From Flavobacterium defluvii (GTDB taxonomy: Bacteria; Bacteroidota; Bacteroidia; Flavobacteriales; Flavobacteriaceae): a stretch of 64,000 nt of DNA. Position numbers and translations under genes: made by a program. Below are positions 18,467-27,288 of this stretch, one piece after another. The stretch is taken from contig NZ_FQWC01000003.1 of assembly GCF_900129555.1 (NCBI RefSeq), positions 62,001 through 126,000 of the forward strand, in the 5' to 3' direction. The notes beneath the pieces were generated by a model. It saw nothing but the letters and a program-made list of their open reading frames with translations, did no database searches and had not been told where the DNA came from. Numbering within the stretch: the stretch's first letter is position 1; every line of letters starts with the position of its first letter.

Positions 18467-20146
18467 TTATTTGATGTTGAAAATCTGTTCTAAAATCTTA
18501 ATGGTAATCAAATAAGTTGGTTTTACACCCGTTGTTCCCAATCCGCCAGAAGCTAACGTACTTCCGGTTTCAAGTGGATTATCTGATGCATAATATGCAT
18601 AACGAACTTTTATATCGTGCGGTACACTTTTTCTAATTTTTGATGCCGACTGAATTGCTTTTTGATAATAAGATCCTTCCATTTCAAGACCAATAACACC
18701 CCAGGTCGATTCGTGGAAAAATTTCAGTAAATCTCTGTTTTGAAGTGAAGTCCCTAAAACGGTAACCATCGCACCTTCATAAATATCGATATCATTTCCT
18801 TCAAACATGGCGCCTGTTAATTCATTTTCAAAGAAATAATTATCAGCCGTTCCTTCATTAATATGCGCAGTCGGAATCATGATATCGCCTTTTCCACCTT
18901 CCAAAATTCCGGCTTTACCCATAATCGAAACCGATTTTACATTTAGTAAAGTTTCTTTTTTAAATGGTTTTAAAAGTTCATCGATTGTTTCATAAGCCTG
19001 TTCTCCAAAAGCATAATCCATTACGATAATTACCGGTTTTTCTTCGCCTACATTCGCATGTGAAAATGCTGTTTTTGACCAGTCGATTTTGGCTGTATCA
19101 AAAATCTGAACGTCAATATTCGTTCCCGAGGTGTCAGGCAATGAAATCATTCCGTTTTTTAAAGCTAATTCTTCAACCTGACCTCTGATTTCTTTTGACC
19201 CTGAGCCGCTTAATTCTTCATAAATAAAGAAATCATTTTTGCTTTTGTATTTAGATGTTAACAAAGGCGTTGCAAAAATAGAATTCATCACACTGTGCAT
19301 ATTGGCACTTATTACGTGAATTGGTCGTTTTAAAAGATCGTTTGCTTTTAAAACTTCTTTGATGTTTGTTGCCCAGATTTCTCCATGAATGTGATGTCCT
19401 AAACGTTCACGCAAAACCGGACTAAAAGTGATAGTACGTTTGTTGTTTTCGACAATTTCTTCGATTGCTAATTTTCCTAACCAATAAATTACGTGCAGAA
19501 AACGATCCGGTGCATTTTCTGAACCAAAGGCATCATAAATGTCTAAAACCTCCTCAAAAGTTCTGGCTAAAATATTAGCAACGTGCGAAATTGCTTTTTC
19601 TTTTTCTATCTGCGAAAGCTTTTTTGTCTGCGTAATAGCTTGTTCCAGTTTTAACCAATCGCGAGAAACTTCTCCTCCATCGTCGATTAAAACTCTGTTT
19701 TTAATTTTATGAGATTCAATAAAAATGAAAGTCAAATGCGTCAAAATATCATAAATGTCTGAACGTCCGCGTGTGATTTCGACATTCATTTGTTCTTCGT
19801 CGATTCTATAGCAATTTCTTCTTCTTTTAGGAGGAACAATTGGCTGAAAATGTGATTTAGAATATCCTTCGTCTGAAGTTAAATTGATGAATCGACATTG
19901 TTCGATTCCTATAGGCAGACGTTCTATAACGTATAAAAGTCCGTTTAATTCTACTTTTTCCTCGGCAATATTTCCGTAGATTTCCGGGCGTAATGCTAAT
20001 AATGATTCACGTAAACTGTCGCCAGAAACTCCCATTGGTTTGTAAAAACCACGGTTGAATAAATGGCGCATTGTAATGTACATTTTTTCTATAGCTGCAG
20101 ATGATTCCTGCGCTCTTGATCTTGATATATGTTTGGTTTCTTTCAT
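18467..20146 (-). CDS. DUF6909 family protein with nucleoside-phosphorylase-like C-terminal half
   Basis: A 559-residue cytoplasmic protein conserved in Flavobacteriia (DUF6909). The first half (RHLFNRGFYKPMGVSG, FQPIVPPKRRRNCYRIDEEQMNVEI) has no motif I know. The second half resembles the purine nucleoside phosphorylase/nucleosidase fold: a GKAGILEGGKGDIMIPTAH strand-loop, GLEMEGSYY in the place of the MExAA substrate-binding motif, and YYASDNPL in the place of the catalytic SD motif. An AMP-nucleosidase-like reaction is possible but not shown. It is the first gene of the operon continuing into wzz and wzx genes, an unexpected partner for polysaccharide export. Confidence 0.7.
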   Translation of the reverse strand: MKETKHISRSRAQESSAAIEKMYITMRHLFNRGFYKPMGVSGDSLRESLLALRPEIYGNIAEEKVELNGLLYVIERLPIGIEQCRFINLTSDEGYSKSHFQPIVPPKRRRNCYRIDEEQMNVEITRGRSDIYDILTHLTFIFIESHKIKNRVLIDDGGEVSRDWLKLEQAITQTKKLSQIEKEKAISHVANILARTFEEVLDIYDAFGSENAPDRFLHVIYWLGKLAIEEIVENNKRTITFSPVLRERLGHHIHGEIWATNIKEVLKANDLLKRPIHVISANMHSVMNSIFATPLLTSKYKSKNDFFIYEELSGSGSKEIRGQVEELALKNGMISLPDTSGTNIDVQIFDTAKIDWSKTAFSHANVGEEKPVIIVMDYAFGEQAYETIDELLKPFKKETLLNVKSVSIMGKAGILEGGKGDIMIPTAHINEGTADNYFFENELTGAMFEGNDIDIYEGAMVTVLGTSLQNRDLLKFFHESTWGVIGLEMEGSYYQKAIQSASKIRKSVPHDIKVRYAYYASDNPLETGSTLASGGLGTTGVKPTYLITIKILEQIFNIK

Positions 20147-20179
20147 GCTGTTTTATTTTGTAAACTCAAATGTATGGAA

Positions 20180-20199
20180 ATACAAGGCATGCCTTGTAT
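20180..20199. repeat. REP-type palindrome 3' of the RAYT gene
   Basis: ATACAAGGCATGCCTTGTAT is a perfect 20-bp palindrome followed by CTAC. It lies 24 bases beyond the RAYT stop and 34 bases upstream of the DUF6909 start. It shares the GGCATGCC centre and the CTAC tail with the palindrome inside the RAYT gene. Confidence 0.85.
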
Positions 20200-20222
20200 C
20201 TACAATATGATTTTTTTTTTAA

Positions 20223-20822
20223 TCATTTTGATTTATCTTCTGTTTTAAATTTATCCTTTGCCCAATTTTCCGGATTTGAAACAATGTAATCAGAAATTTT
20301 TTGATAGTCATTATTGCTTCTAATGATATTATCATAAAATAATTTTTGCCATTGATGTGGATATCCTAATCTATTTGCATGTTTGGTTACGGCAGATTTA
20401 TAGGATCCAACAATTGACGAAATGGTGTTTTTTCCAATGTTTTGAAACCGTTGTGAACCCGGTTTTTGAAATGGTGACGTTGTTAGAGACAGGGCATGCC
20501 CTGTCTCTACACGCCCTGTCTGTACATTATCAATATTATTCGATTGTTTGTCAATAATCAAAATCCCGTGAATATGATTTGGCATGACCACAAAATCACC
20601 CAATTCAACGTTTTTATGGTGTATGGGAATTTGATGCCACAATAGATCTGCAATAATACCAACCTCCGACAAAACCATTTTATTATTTTGAATTTCTCCA
20701 AAATAATGTTTTCTGTCTTGTGTACAAATTGTTATAAAATAGGCACCGTTCCAACCATAATCCCACCATTGCGCTCTTATTGAAGAAATTCGATATTTAT
20801 TTTGAAATTTTCCTTTATTCAT
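20223..20822 (-). CDS. REP-associated tyrosine transposase (RAYT, Y1/HUH family)
   Basis: A 199-residue single-domain HUH nuclease of the IS200/IS605-related Y1 family: YGWNGAYFITICTQDRKHYFGEI, the metal-binding MPNHIHGILIID (HIH) and the later SYKSAVTKHANRL helix that should hold the nucleophilic tyrosine. RAYTs cut and rejoin single-stranded REP hairpins and are usually domesticated single genes. This copy contains a REP-like palindrome within its own frame (20484-20509), encoding a TGRVETGHALSL insertion between the HUH motif and the tyrosine helix, and another just after its stop. The frame is intact; activity is uncertain because of the insertion. Confidence 0.85.
   Translation of the reverse strand: MNKGKFQNKYRISSIRAQWWDYGWNGAYFITICTQDRKHYFGEIQNNKMVLSEVGIIADLLWHQIPIHHKNVELGDFVVMPNHIHGILIIDKQSNNIDNVQTGRVETGHALSLTTSPFQKPGSQRFQNIGKNTISSIVGSYKSAVTKHANRLGYPHQWQKLFYDNIIRSNNDYQKISDYIVSNPENWAKDKFKTEDKSK
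20484..20509. repeat. Perfect 26-bp REP-like palindrome inside the RAYT gene
   Basis: The palindrome is centred on GGGCATGCCC with arms TAGAGACAGGGCA and TGCCCTGTCTCTA. It is followed by an extra right arm, GCCCTGTCTGTAC at 20513-20525, a near-copy of GCCCTGTCTCTAC at 20498-20510. The 15-base offset keeps the reading frame. Confidence 0.9.
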
Positions 20823-20890
20823 AGTAACTTAATACTGCTATCTTTTTTTCACTTAAAAAGAGGCATTAACTTACAAATATAAATATTTTC

Positions 20891-22375
20891 CTACTTTAAA
20901 TTATCTGCAATCTTTCTGTCATTCGACAATCTCGGAATTTTATTCTGTCCGCCTAATTTGCCTTGAGATTTCATATATTCCTGAAATCCATTTTTTGAAA
21001 CTTTACTAATGACAACCTTTCGCAAAACATTTCCGGTGATCAAATCGTCGTAATAAATATTTTGTTTTCGCATCGAATCGTCGATCGCTTCCGCAAAAGT
21101 TTCAATGTTTTCCGGTTCTTTTTCAAATTCTATTAACCATTCATGATACGGCAATCCGCTTGACGGTGTAATTTGAGGAGCAACCGTAAATTCGTTTATC
21201 ACAATATCGGTTCCGGCAGTTGCTTCTTTCATGGCGTTTTCGACTTCATTCGCAATGACGTGTTCTCCAAAAGCCGAAATATAATGTTTGATACGTCCTG
21301 AAACTATAACGCGATACGGAGCTAAAGATGTAAACTGAATAGTATCGCCAATGTTATAACCCCAAAGTCCAGCATTTGTAGAAACAATTAAAGCATAATT
21401 TACGCCCAATTCTACTTCACCAATTGTATAACGTTTTGGGTTTTCTGTAAAAAATTCATCTGCTTTAATGAATTCGTAGAAAATTCCAGAATTCAACAAT
21501 AAAAGCATTCCTTTTTCTTTTTGAGAATCCTGATAAGCAAAAAATCCTTCAGAAGCAGGAAACAACTCAATACTGTCGACTTTTTTACCAATCATTTGTT
21601 CAAATTTGGCGCGGTAAGGTTCGTAATTTACACCTCCATAAATAAACAAATTGAAGTTTTTGAAAATCTCGCTGATCTTTTTTCCGCCGCTTTTTTCCTG
21701 TAAACGCTCAAAATACATTTGTACCCAGGACGGAATTCCGGAAATAACCGACATATTCTCTTTAATTGTTTCGTCTACAATCGTATTAACTTTCGTTTCC
21801 CAATCATCAATACAATTGGTTTCCCAGGATGGCATTCTGTTTCTTTGTAAATATTTCGGAACAAAATGCGCTACAATTCCGGAAAGTCTTCCAAACTTAA
21901 TTCCGTGTTTTTCAGTCAAAATAGGACTTCCCTGCAGGAATATCATTTTTCCATCTACAAAATCAGCATTTCCGGTTTCGTTTATATAATGTAGAATTGC
22001 ATTGCGAGCGGCATTTACATGCGATGGCATAGATTCTTTTGTAAGCGGAATATATTTCGCGCCGGAAGTTGTTCCTGAGGTTTTAGCAAAATAAATGGGT
22101 TTTCCTTTCCACAAAATGTTTTCTTCGCCAATTTTAACCTTTTCGATATATGCTTTTAAATCTTCGTAATCACGAATTGGAACATTCTTCTGAAAATCTT
22201 CAAATGTTTTTATTGAAGCAAAATTATGGTCTTTTCCAAACTCAGTTTCTTTGGCACTTTGAATCAGATTTTTAAAAACTTCTAATTGTGTTTCAATCGG
22301 TTTTTTTGACCAAGCTTGTGTTTGATTGTATATTTTGCGGGCAAATATTTTTGCTGCTATCGATTTAATTGACAT
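20891..22375 (-). CDS. GH3 auxin-responsive promoter family protein (acyl-adenylating enzyme)
   Basis: A 494-residue member of the GH3 branch of adenylate-forming enzymes. Visible motifs are the ATP-loop FAKTSGTTSGAKYIPLT (about 105-121), LFPASEGFFAYQD and YNIGDTIQFTSLAPYRVIVSGR. Plant GH3 enzymes join amino acids to hormone acids; the bacterial members are common in Bacteroidetes and their substrates are unknown. The gene ends upstream of the RAYT gene and starts 11 bases after the M23-N-like membrane gene, so those two probably form one unit. Confidence 0.9.
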   Translation of the reverse strand: MSIKSIAAKIFARKIYNQTQAWSKKPIETQLEVFKNLIQSAKETEFGKDHNFASIKTFEDFQKNVPIRDYEDLKAYIEKVKIGEENILWKGKPIYFAKTSGTTSGAKYIPLTKESMPSHVNAARNAILHYINETGNADFVDGKMIFLQGSPILTEKHGIKFGRLSGIVAHFVPKYLQRNRMPSWETNCIDDWETKVNTIVDETIKENMSVISGIPSWVQMYFERLQEKSGGKKISEIFKNFNLFIYGGVNYEPYRAKFEQMIGKKVDSIELFPASEGFFAYQDSQKEKGMLLLLNSGIFYEFIKADEFFTENPKRYTIGEVELGVNYALIVSTNAGLWGYNIGDTIQFTSLAPYRVIVSGRIKHYISAFGEHVIANEVENAMKEATAGTDIVINEFTVAPQITPSSGLPYHEWLIEFEKEPENIETFAEAIDDSMRKQNIYYDDLITGNVLRKVVISKVSKNGFQEYMKSQGKLGGQNKIPRLSNDRKIADNLK

Positions 22376-22386
22376 TTTTTGTGGTA

Positions 22387-22887
22387 TTATTTTTTGTCAC
22401 TTTTCTTTTTCTTCGCATTACTTTCTCCTGACTCTTTTTCAATTTTAGCCACTTCTTCGCGCAGTTTTATTTCTTCTTCAGAGGCTTTCATATTTAAGTC
22501 TGAAGGTTCATCGGATTCTGCTATAATAGAATCTTTATTAAATTTTGCGTATTCTAATTGTCCGCTTAAAACTTTCTGAACTCCTTTTATGTAAGCTTCA
22601 TTTTTCTTTAAGGCAGTTTCTAATGAATCCGATTTTATAGCCAGTTCCGTTGCATTTTTTTTGAGCTGAGAAGAGGAATAACCCGGAATAAATTCGCGTA
22701 AAGGAGTAAAAGCGATAATGAATGTTGTAACCAAAATAAGAAATATGCCTCCTAAAGTAAACATTACAAAGACATTCATCAAAGTTAATCTAAATGAAAA
22801 AATTTCTTCAAAAGTATCTTCATTCAAAATTACCAGTCGGTTTTTGATAAATAATTTTTTCCTGAAATTCCTTTTTTTCTTAGCCAT
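22387..22887 (-). CDS. Membrane-anchored protein resembling the N-terminal part of M23 peptidases, without the peptidase domain
   Basis: A 166-residue protein with a basic start (MAKKKRNFRKK), RLVILNEDTFEEIFSFRLT, one membrane helix at about 39-60, FTPLREFIPGY, a coiled region and a lysine-rich tail. The first 80 residues look like the anchor part of flavobacterial M23-family murein endopeptidases, but the frame stops before any LytM domain (no HxxxD or HxH motif). It may be a regulatory stub or a family of its own. It is transcribed just ahead of the GH3 gene. Confidence 0.65.
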   Translation of the reverse strand: MAKKKRNFRKKLFIKNRLVILNEDTFEEIFSFRLTLMNVFVMFTLGGIFLILVTTFIIAFTPLREFIPGYSSSQLKKNATELAIKSDSLETALKKNEAYIKGVQKVLSGQLEYAKFNKDSIIAESDEPSDLNMKASEEEIKLREEVAKIEKESGESNAKKKKSDKK

Positions 22888-23022
22888 TTTTATTCATTAT
22901 ACGAGCAAATATAGTAATTAATCGTCTTGATAATAACTGCGAAAAATTCCGAAAATTATTAATTTAATCATTTTATAAAATATTTAACGCAGTAATAAAC
23001 AAATATTTTGATCTAAAAACTC

Positions 23023-23051
23023 TTGTTGTTCGTATATTCTATATACCTTTG
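23023..23051 (+). promoter_or_regulatory. Bacteroidetes promoter of tatA
   Basis: TTG at 23023-23025, an 18-base spacer and TACCTTTG at 23044-23051 give a full match to the flavobacterial consensus, about 50 bases before the tatA start. Confidence 0.75.
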
Positions 23052-23101
23052 CGGTGAAAAATAAAAAAATCAATTTGCTTCGGCATTAAATATAATTAGT
23101 C

Positions 23102-23281
23102 ATGGGAAGATTAGGTCTTACAGAAATCCTTGTTATCGTAGGTATTGTGATATTACTTTTTGGAGGTAAAAAAATTCCAGAATTAATGAAAGGTTTAGGA
23201 AGTGGAATTAAGGAATTTAAAAACGCTGCTAAAGACGATCAACCTGCACCTGCTAAAAAACAAGAAGAAGAAACAAAATAG
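23102..23281 (+). CDS. tatA: Sec-independent translocase subunit TatA
   Basis: A 59-residue protein, [20 protein letters not shown] followed by [20 protein letters not shown], the standard TatA/E form: one N-terminal membrane helix, the FGGKKIPEL hinge, an amphipathic helix and a short acidic tail. TatA forms the translocation pore for folded proteins together with TatC, which is not in this window. It is monocistronic, with a clear promoter at 23023-23051 and a terminator at 23299-23336. Confidence 0.93.
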   Translation: MGRLGLTEILVIVGIVILLFGGKKIPELMKGLGSGIKEFKNAAKDDQPAPAKKQEEETK

Positions 23282-23298
23282 TAAACTTCAAACTTATT

Positions 23299-23336
23299 AA
23301 AAATCCCAGATTACAAATTGTAAGTCTGGGATTTTT
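23299..23336. terminator. Bidirectional terminator between tatA and tex
   Basis: AAATCCCAGA and TCTGGGATTT pair, with an inner TTAC/GTAA pairing, and there are A- and T-runs on both sides. Confidence 0.85.
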
Positions 23337-23363
23337 TGTTTTTATAAAATTTATTTCTATATT

Positions 23364-25487
23364 TTAAAGTATCATCGTCAACTGAATTCTCTTTCTATCT
23401 TCATCAACCTCAGTTACTTTCACATCAACATGCTGATGTAATTTTACCACTTCATTTACGTCGCTTACAAAACCGGCTTTCAATTGCGAAATGTGAACCA
23501 ATCCACTTTCTTTGATTCCGATGTCAACAAAACACCCAAAGTTGGTAATGTTATTAACAATTCCCGGAAGAATCATTCCGGTTTTCAAATCCTTGATCGA
23601 TTTTACATTGGCATCAAATTCAAAAACCTTAGCTGACTTTCTTGGGTCTAATCCTGGTTTTTCAAGCTCTTTTATGATGTCTTTCAGTGTAAGTAAACCA
23701 ATTTCTGGTGTAACATACTTTTCAGCTTTAATAAGAGATGTTTTTTCCTTATTAGCAATTAAGTCATTCAAAGAAATATTTAAATCCTTCGCCATCTTCT
23801 CCACAACCGGATACGCTTCTGGATGTACTGCCGAATTATCTAACGGATTTTTAGCATTAGTAATTCTAATAAAAGCCGCTCCCTGCTGATATGCTTTGTC
23901 TCCTAAACGCGGTACTTTTTTCAGCTCTTTTCTATCTTCAAAAGGCCCGTTTTCAGAACGGTATTGTACAATGTTTTCAGCCAGCTTCTCCCCGATTCCA
24001 CTCACATAACTTAATAAGTGTTTACTTGCGGTGTTAATGTTAATTCCAACCGAGTTTACGCAGCGAATTACTGTGCTGTCCAGTTCTTCTTTTAATTTAG
24101 TTTGGTCAACATCGTGTTGATATTGCCCTACTCCAATCGCTTTTGGATCAATTTTTACCAATTCAGCCAACGGATCTGAAAGTCTTCTTCCAATAGAAAC
24201 TGAACCTCGAACCGTTACATCATAATCTGGAAATTCTTCTCTCGCCGTTTTTGATGCTGAATAAACCGATGCCCCAGCCTCAGAAACCACAAAAACCTGA
24301 ACGGGTTTATCGAATGCAATTTTTTTGATAAAAAATTCGGTTTCTCTTGAAGCAGTTCCGTTTCCGATAGAAATCGCATCAATATGATACGCATTTACCA
24401 TCGAACGCACTTTTTTAATCGCCATTGATTCCTCATTTTGAGGTGCGTGCGGATAAATTGTTTCGTTGTATAATAAATCGCCTTTTTCGTCCAGACAAAC
24501 TACTTTACAACCGCTTCTAAATCCCGGGTCGATTGCCAAAATACGTTTCTCTCCCAATGGCGGAGCCAAAAGTAACTGACTTAAATTGTTAGCAAAAACC
24601 TGAATTGAGTTAGCATCGGCCTTAGCTTTGGCTTCCTGCAAAGTTTCGTTTCCAATCGCCGGATTCAATAAACGTTTATAACTGTCTTCAATCGCAAGTT
24701 GTAAATGCGATGTCGAATTGTTTTGTTTTTTAATGATGATTTCGTCAATAACATCGTAAGCATCGTCGATATCAACATCTATTTTCATTTTAATATAACC
24801 TTCATTTTCAGCACGAAGCATTGCTAATAAACGGTGCGCCGGTGCTTTTGTCAATGGCTCTTCCCAATCAAAATACTGACTGAATTTTTGTGCACCTTCT
24901 TCTTCAGCTTTCTTTTTGACCACTTTTGTGGCAATAGTTGCTTTTCGCTGAAATAATCTTCTAAGTTGTTTACGAACATAAATATTTTCATTAATCCATT
25001 CGGCTACAATATCTCTTGCTCCCTGAATTGCCGCTTCTTCATTGATAACATTTTCATTTAGATATTGCGTCGAAATAAAATCAAAATCAACATCACTTTC
25101 AGACATCATTAATTTTGCTAAAGGCTCTAAGCCAAATTCGCGGGCAACATCGGCTTTTGTTTTTTTCTTCTTTTTGTATGGAAGGTAAAAATCTTCAATT
25201 TCCTGTAAATCAAAACTTTCTTCAATTTTTTTCTTCAATTCAGGCGTTAACGCTTTTTGTTCTTCAATAGATTTTAAAACGGCTTCTTTACGCTTTATAA
25301 GTGTATCATAATCTTTTTGAAGTTTTGCAATCTGCTCAATTACAGTTTCATCAAGGTTTCCTGTTGCGTCTTTTCGATATCGCGAAATAAACGGAATTGT
25401 ACAGTCTTCCTCTAATAGTTTTACTGTGTTTTGAATACTGACAGCTGGCGCCTGAACAGACTTGGCAATGAATTGAATATTAGTCAT
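23364..25487 (-). CDS. tex: Tex family RNA-binding transcription accessory protein
   Basis: A 707-residue protein with the complete Tex architecture: helical N-terminal region (about 1-190), YqgF/RNase H-like domain with LAIDPGFRSGCKVVCLD (about 320), helix-hairpin-helix domains (NTASKHLLSYVSGIGEKLAENIV) and a C-terminal S1 domain (GMILPGIVNNITNFGCFVDIG). Tex binds nucleic acids and acts in transcription and RNA handling; it is the bacterial relative of Spt6. It is transcribed alone toward tatA. Confidence 0.95.
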   Translation of the reverse strand: MTNIQFIAKSVQAPAVSIQNTVKLLEEDCTIPFISRYRKDATGNLDETVIEQIAKLQKDYDTLIKRKEAVLKSIEEQKALTPELKKKIEESFDLQEIEDFYLPYKKKKKTKADVAREFGLEPLAKLMMSESDVDFDFISTQYLNENVINEEAAIQGARDIVAEWINENIYVRKQLRRLFQRKATIATKVVKKKAEEEGAQKFSQYFDWEEPLTKAPAHRLLAMLRAENEGYIKMKIDVDIDDAYDVIDEIIIKKQNNSTSHLQLAIEDSYKRLLNPAIGNETLQEAKAKADANSIQVFANNLSQLLLAPPLGEKRILAIDPGFRSGCKVVCLDEKGDLLYNETIYPHAPQNEESMAIKKVRSMVNAYHIDAISIGNGTASRETEFFIKKIAFDKPVQVFVVSEAGASVYSASKTAREEFPDYDVTVRGSVSIGRRLSDPLAELVKIDPKAIGVGQYQHDVDQTKLKEELDSTVIRCVNSVGININTASKHLLSYVSGIGEKLAENIVQYRSENGPFEDRKELKKVPRLGDKAYQQGAAFIRITNAKNPLDNSAVHPEAYPVVEKMAKDLNISLNDLIANKEKTSLIKAEKYVTPEIGLLTLKDIIKELEKPGLDPRKSAKVFEFDANVKSIKDLKTGMILPGIVNNITNFGCFVDIGIKESGLVHISQLKAGFVSDVNEVVKLHQHVDVKVTEVDEDRKRIQLTMIL

Positions 25488-25578
25488 ACTTTTAATGAAA
25501 TAAATTCTTAATTATAAGTTGATATAATTTACTTGTTAAAATTGTTTTGCAAATTCATCAAACATTTGGCTAAAATAA

Positions 25579-25586
25579 TATCTTTG
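25579..25586 (+). promoter_or_regulatory. Probable -7 element of the DUF1294 gene
   Basis: TATCTTTG matches TAnnTTTG, 17 bases before the ATG. No -33 TTG is present at the expected distance. Confidence 0.45.
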
Positions 25587-25603
25587 TTTTTAATTTTAAG
25601 CCA

Positions 25604-25873
25604 ATGGAAATTTTTTTACTGTATTTTTTATTTATAAATATCATCGTTTTTATTCTTGCCGGTTATGATAAATACTTGGCTCGAAAAAATAAACGAAGAA
25701 TACCTGAAAACACTTTATTTTTTATTGAAGCAATCGGAGGGACTCCTGGCTTATTAACAGCAATGTTTTTATTTAGACATAAAACGAGTAAAACTTCATT
25801 TATTGTCAAATTCTCGCTGATTTTTTTAATTCAGGCTGTTTTAATTTATCTCTATTTAACTAACAAAAAATAG
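25604..25873 (+). CDS. DUF1294 domain-containing membrane protein
   Basis: An 89-residue protein with two membrane helices (about 3-20 and 67-84) on either side of the conserved DKYLARKNKRRIPENTLFFIEAIGG and RHKTSKTSF segments that define DUF1294. The function of the family is unknown. It is monocistronic and followed by a hairpin terminator at 25999. Confidence 0.88.
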   Translation: MEIFLLYFLFINIIVFILAGYDKYLARKNKRRIPENTLFFIEAIGGTPGLLTAMFLFRHKTSKTSFIVKFSLIFLIQAVLIYLYLTNKK

Positions 25874-25998
25874 ATATTAACATTGTTGATAACCCAAAAA
25901 ATCTATTTTAAAAATATATTGATTAACTGATTTTTAATATATTAAATAAAAAACCGGATAGATTTTAAAAATCCGCCCGGTGTGTTTTCTCTATATTT

Positions 25999-26021
25999 GG
26001 TGCGAAGCACCCGATTTTTTT
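25999..26021 (+). terminator. Probable terminator of the DUF1294 gene
   Basis: GGTGC-GAA-GCACC followed by CGA and seven T. It lies 126 bases after the stop codon, just before the end of the convergent rpiB gene. Confidence 0.6.
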
Positions 26022-26027
26022 GACGAT

Positions 26028-26459
26028 TTACGAACAAGCAATCTTATTAACTCTGTTTTGGTGTCTTCCGCCTTCAAAAGCTGTATTAAGGAAAGTTTCT
26101 ACAATTTCAACGGCTTGTGGAATAGAGGTAAAGCGCGCCGGAATACTTACAATATTAGCATCGTTATGTAAACGTGTTAAATAAGCGATTTCTTTTGTCC
26201 AGCACAAACCAGCTCTTACTTTCGGGTGTTTATTAACAGTCATCGCAATTCCGTTACCGCTTCCGCAGATTACGATTCCAAAATCAGCTTTTCCTTCAGA
26301 TACATCATTCGCAACCGGGTGTCCAAAATCAGGATAATCAACAGAAGCATCTGTATCAGTTCCGTAATTCGTTACTTCATAGCCTTTTGCTTCAAGCATA
26401 GCAACAATTGCTTTTTTATATTCTGGGCCTGCGTGGTCGTTTCCTATCGAAATTTTCAT
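26028..26459 (-). CDS. rpiB: Ribose-5-phosphate isomerase B
   Basis: A 143-residue RpiB/LacAB-family isomerase that interconverts ribose 5-phosphate and ribulose 5-phosphate in the pentose phosphate pathway. It shows GNDHAGPEYKKAI at the N-terminus, the active-site cysteine in GIVICGSGNGIAM and the conserved HNDANIVSIPARF. The length is typical. It is monocistronic and faces a long AT-rich spacer upstream. Confidence 0.95.
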   Translation of the reverse strand: MKISIGNDHAGPEYKKAIVAMLEAKGYEVTNYGTDTDASVDYPDFGHPVANDVSEGKADFGIVICGSGNGIAMTVNKHPKVRAGLCWTKEIAYLTRLHNDANIVSIPARFTSIPQAVEIVETFLNTAFEGGRHQNRVNKIACS

Positions 26460-27288
26460 TTTCTATACTATTTAGTTGTGTTATGCAAATTTAATTAAAG
26501 AATACGGAAGTAAATCTTTTTTAGAAAGGAAAATACAGATTTCAGCCACGAATTCACGAATAATCAATAATCTTAAAATTCTATAACTTTAACTTCGACA
26601 AATCTTTCAAAAAATTCGTGATCCCGATAGCTATCGGGATAGCTAATTGCAACTATCTTACTGTCAAAATCTTATCAGTTATTAACAATTTTAATAAGTA
26701 TATAACTATCTCAAAATCAATAAAGAATAAATATAAAATTTGTTAAAATTTTGAGGTGTTAATAGCAATTCGTAATTCGTTGATATTCAATTAACTTTAA
26801 GTTAACATTATTTGTTAATAAGTTCGAAAAGAAAATTAGAAGTTTTTTTTGGTTGTTTGAAAAAAATACTTAATCCAAAACCGGAATGAAATATGCAAGA
26901 AAAGTTTCGTGAATTTTTAGAAAAGTTATCAATATCAAAAATACCATTTTCAACAACTATTAACATATCAACTTATCTACAAAATGAATCCATTTTTGGT
27001 TGTCAACCGTTGTTAATTAAAATACAAAAAGTCTTATAAATTAATCATTTAACTAAAAATAACTATGTTGATAACTCAGAATAAATAAGTAAAACGAGAT
27101 TTCAATGGCTTCAGAAAAAAATTTATTCGACATATTAACACACTATAATAACCATCAAATTTTTTAAATTTTTAAAAATTCTTTTTTGTTGTATTTAATA
27201 TATGTTGAAAACTAAAAAAGTTGAAAATGAAAAAATTTTTTTGAGTTTGAATTTTAGTTTGTTTTGTTTTTGTTTTTGAAGTTTTGTT
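26460..27288. other. Long AT-rich intergenic region between rpiB and the DUF2007 gene
   Basis: No credible gene is seen. The region holds a palindrome at 26621-26640 and scattered 9-mers one base away from the DnaA-box consensus (TTATCTACA at 26973-26981, TGTTGATAA at 27066-27074). Composition is too AT-rich for these to be decisive. Confidence 0.5.
26621..26640. repeat. Palindrome ATCCCGATAGCTATCGGGAT
   Basis: A perfect 20-bp palindrome. Its central 16 bases recur at 60853-60868 before the thioesterase gene, so it is a dispersed element and not a local accident. Confidence 0.85.
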
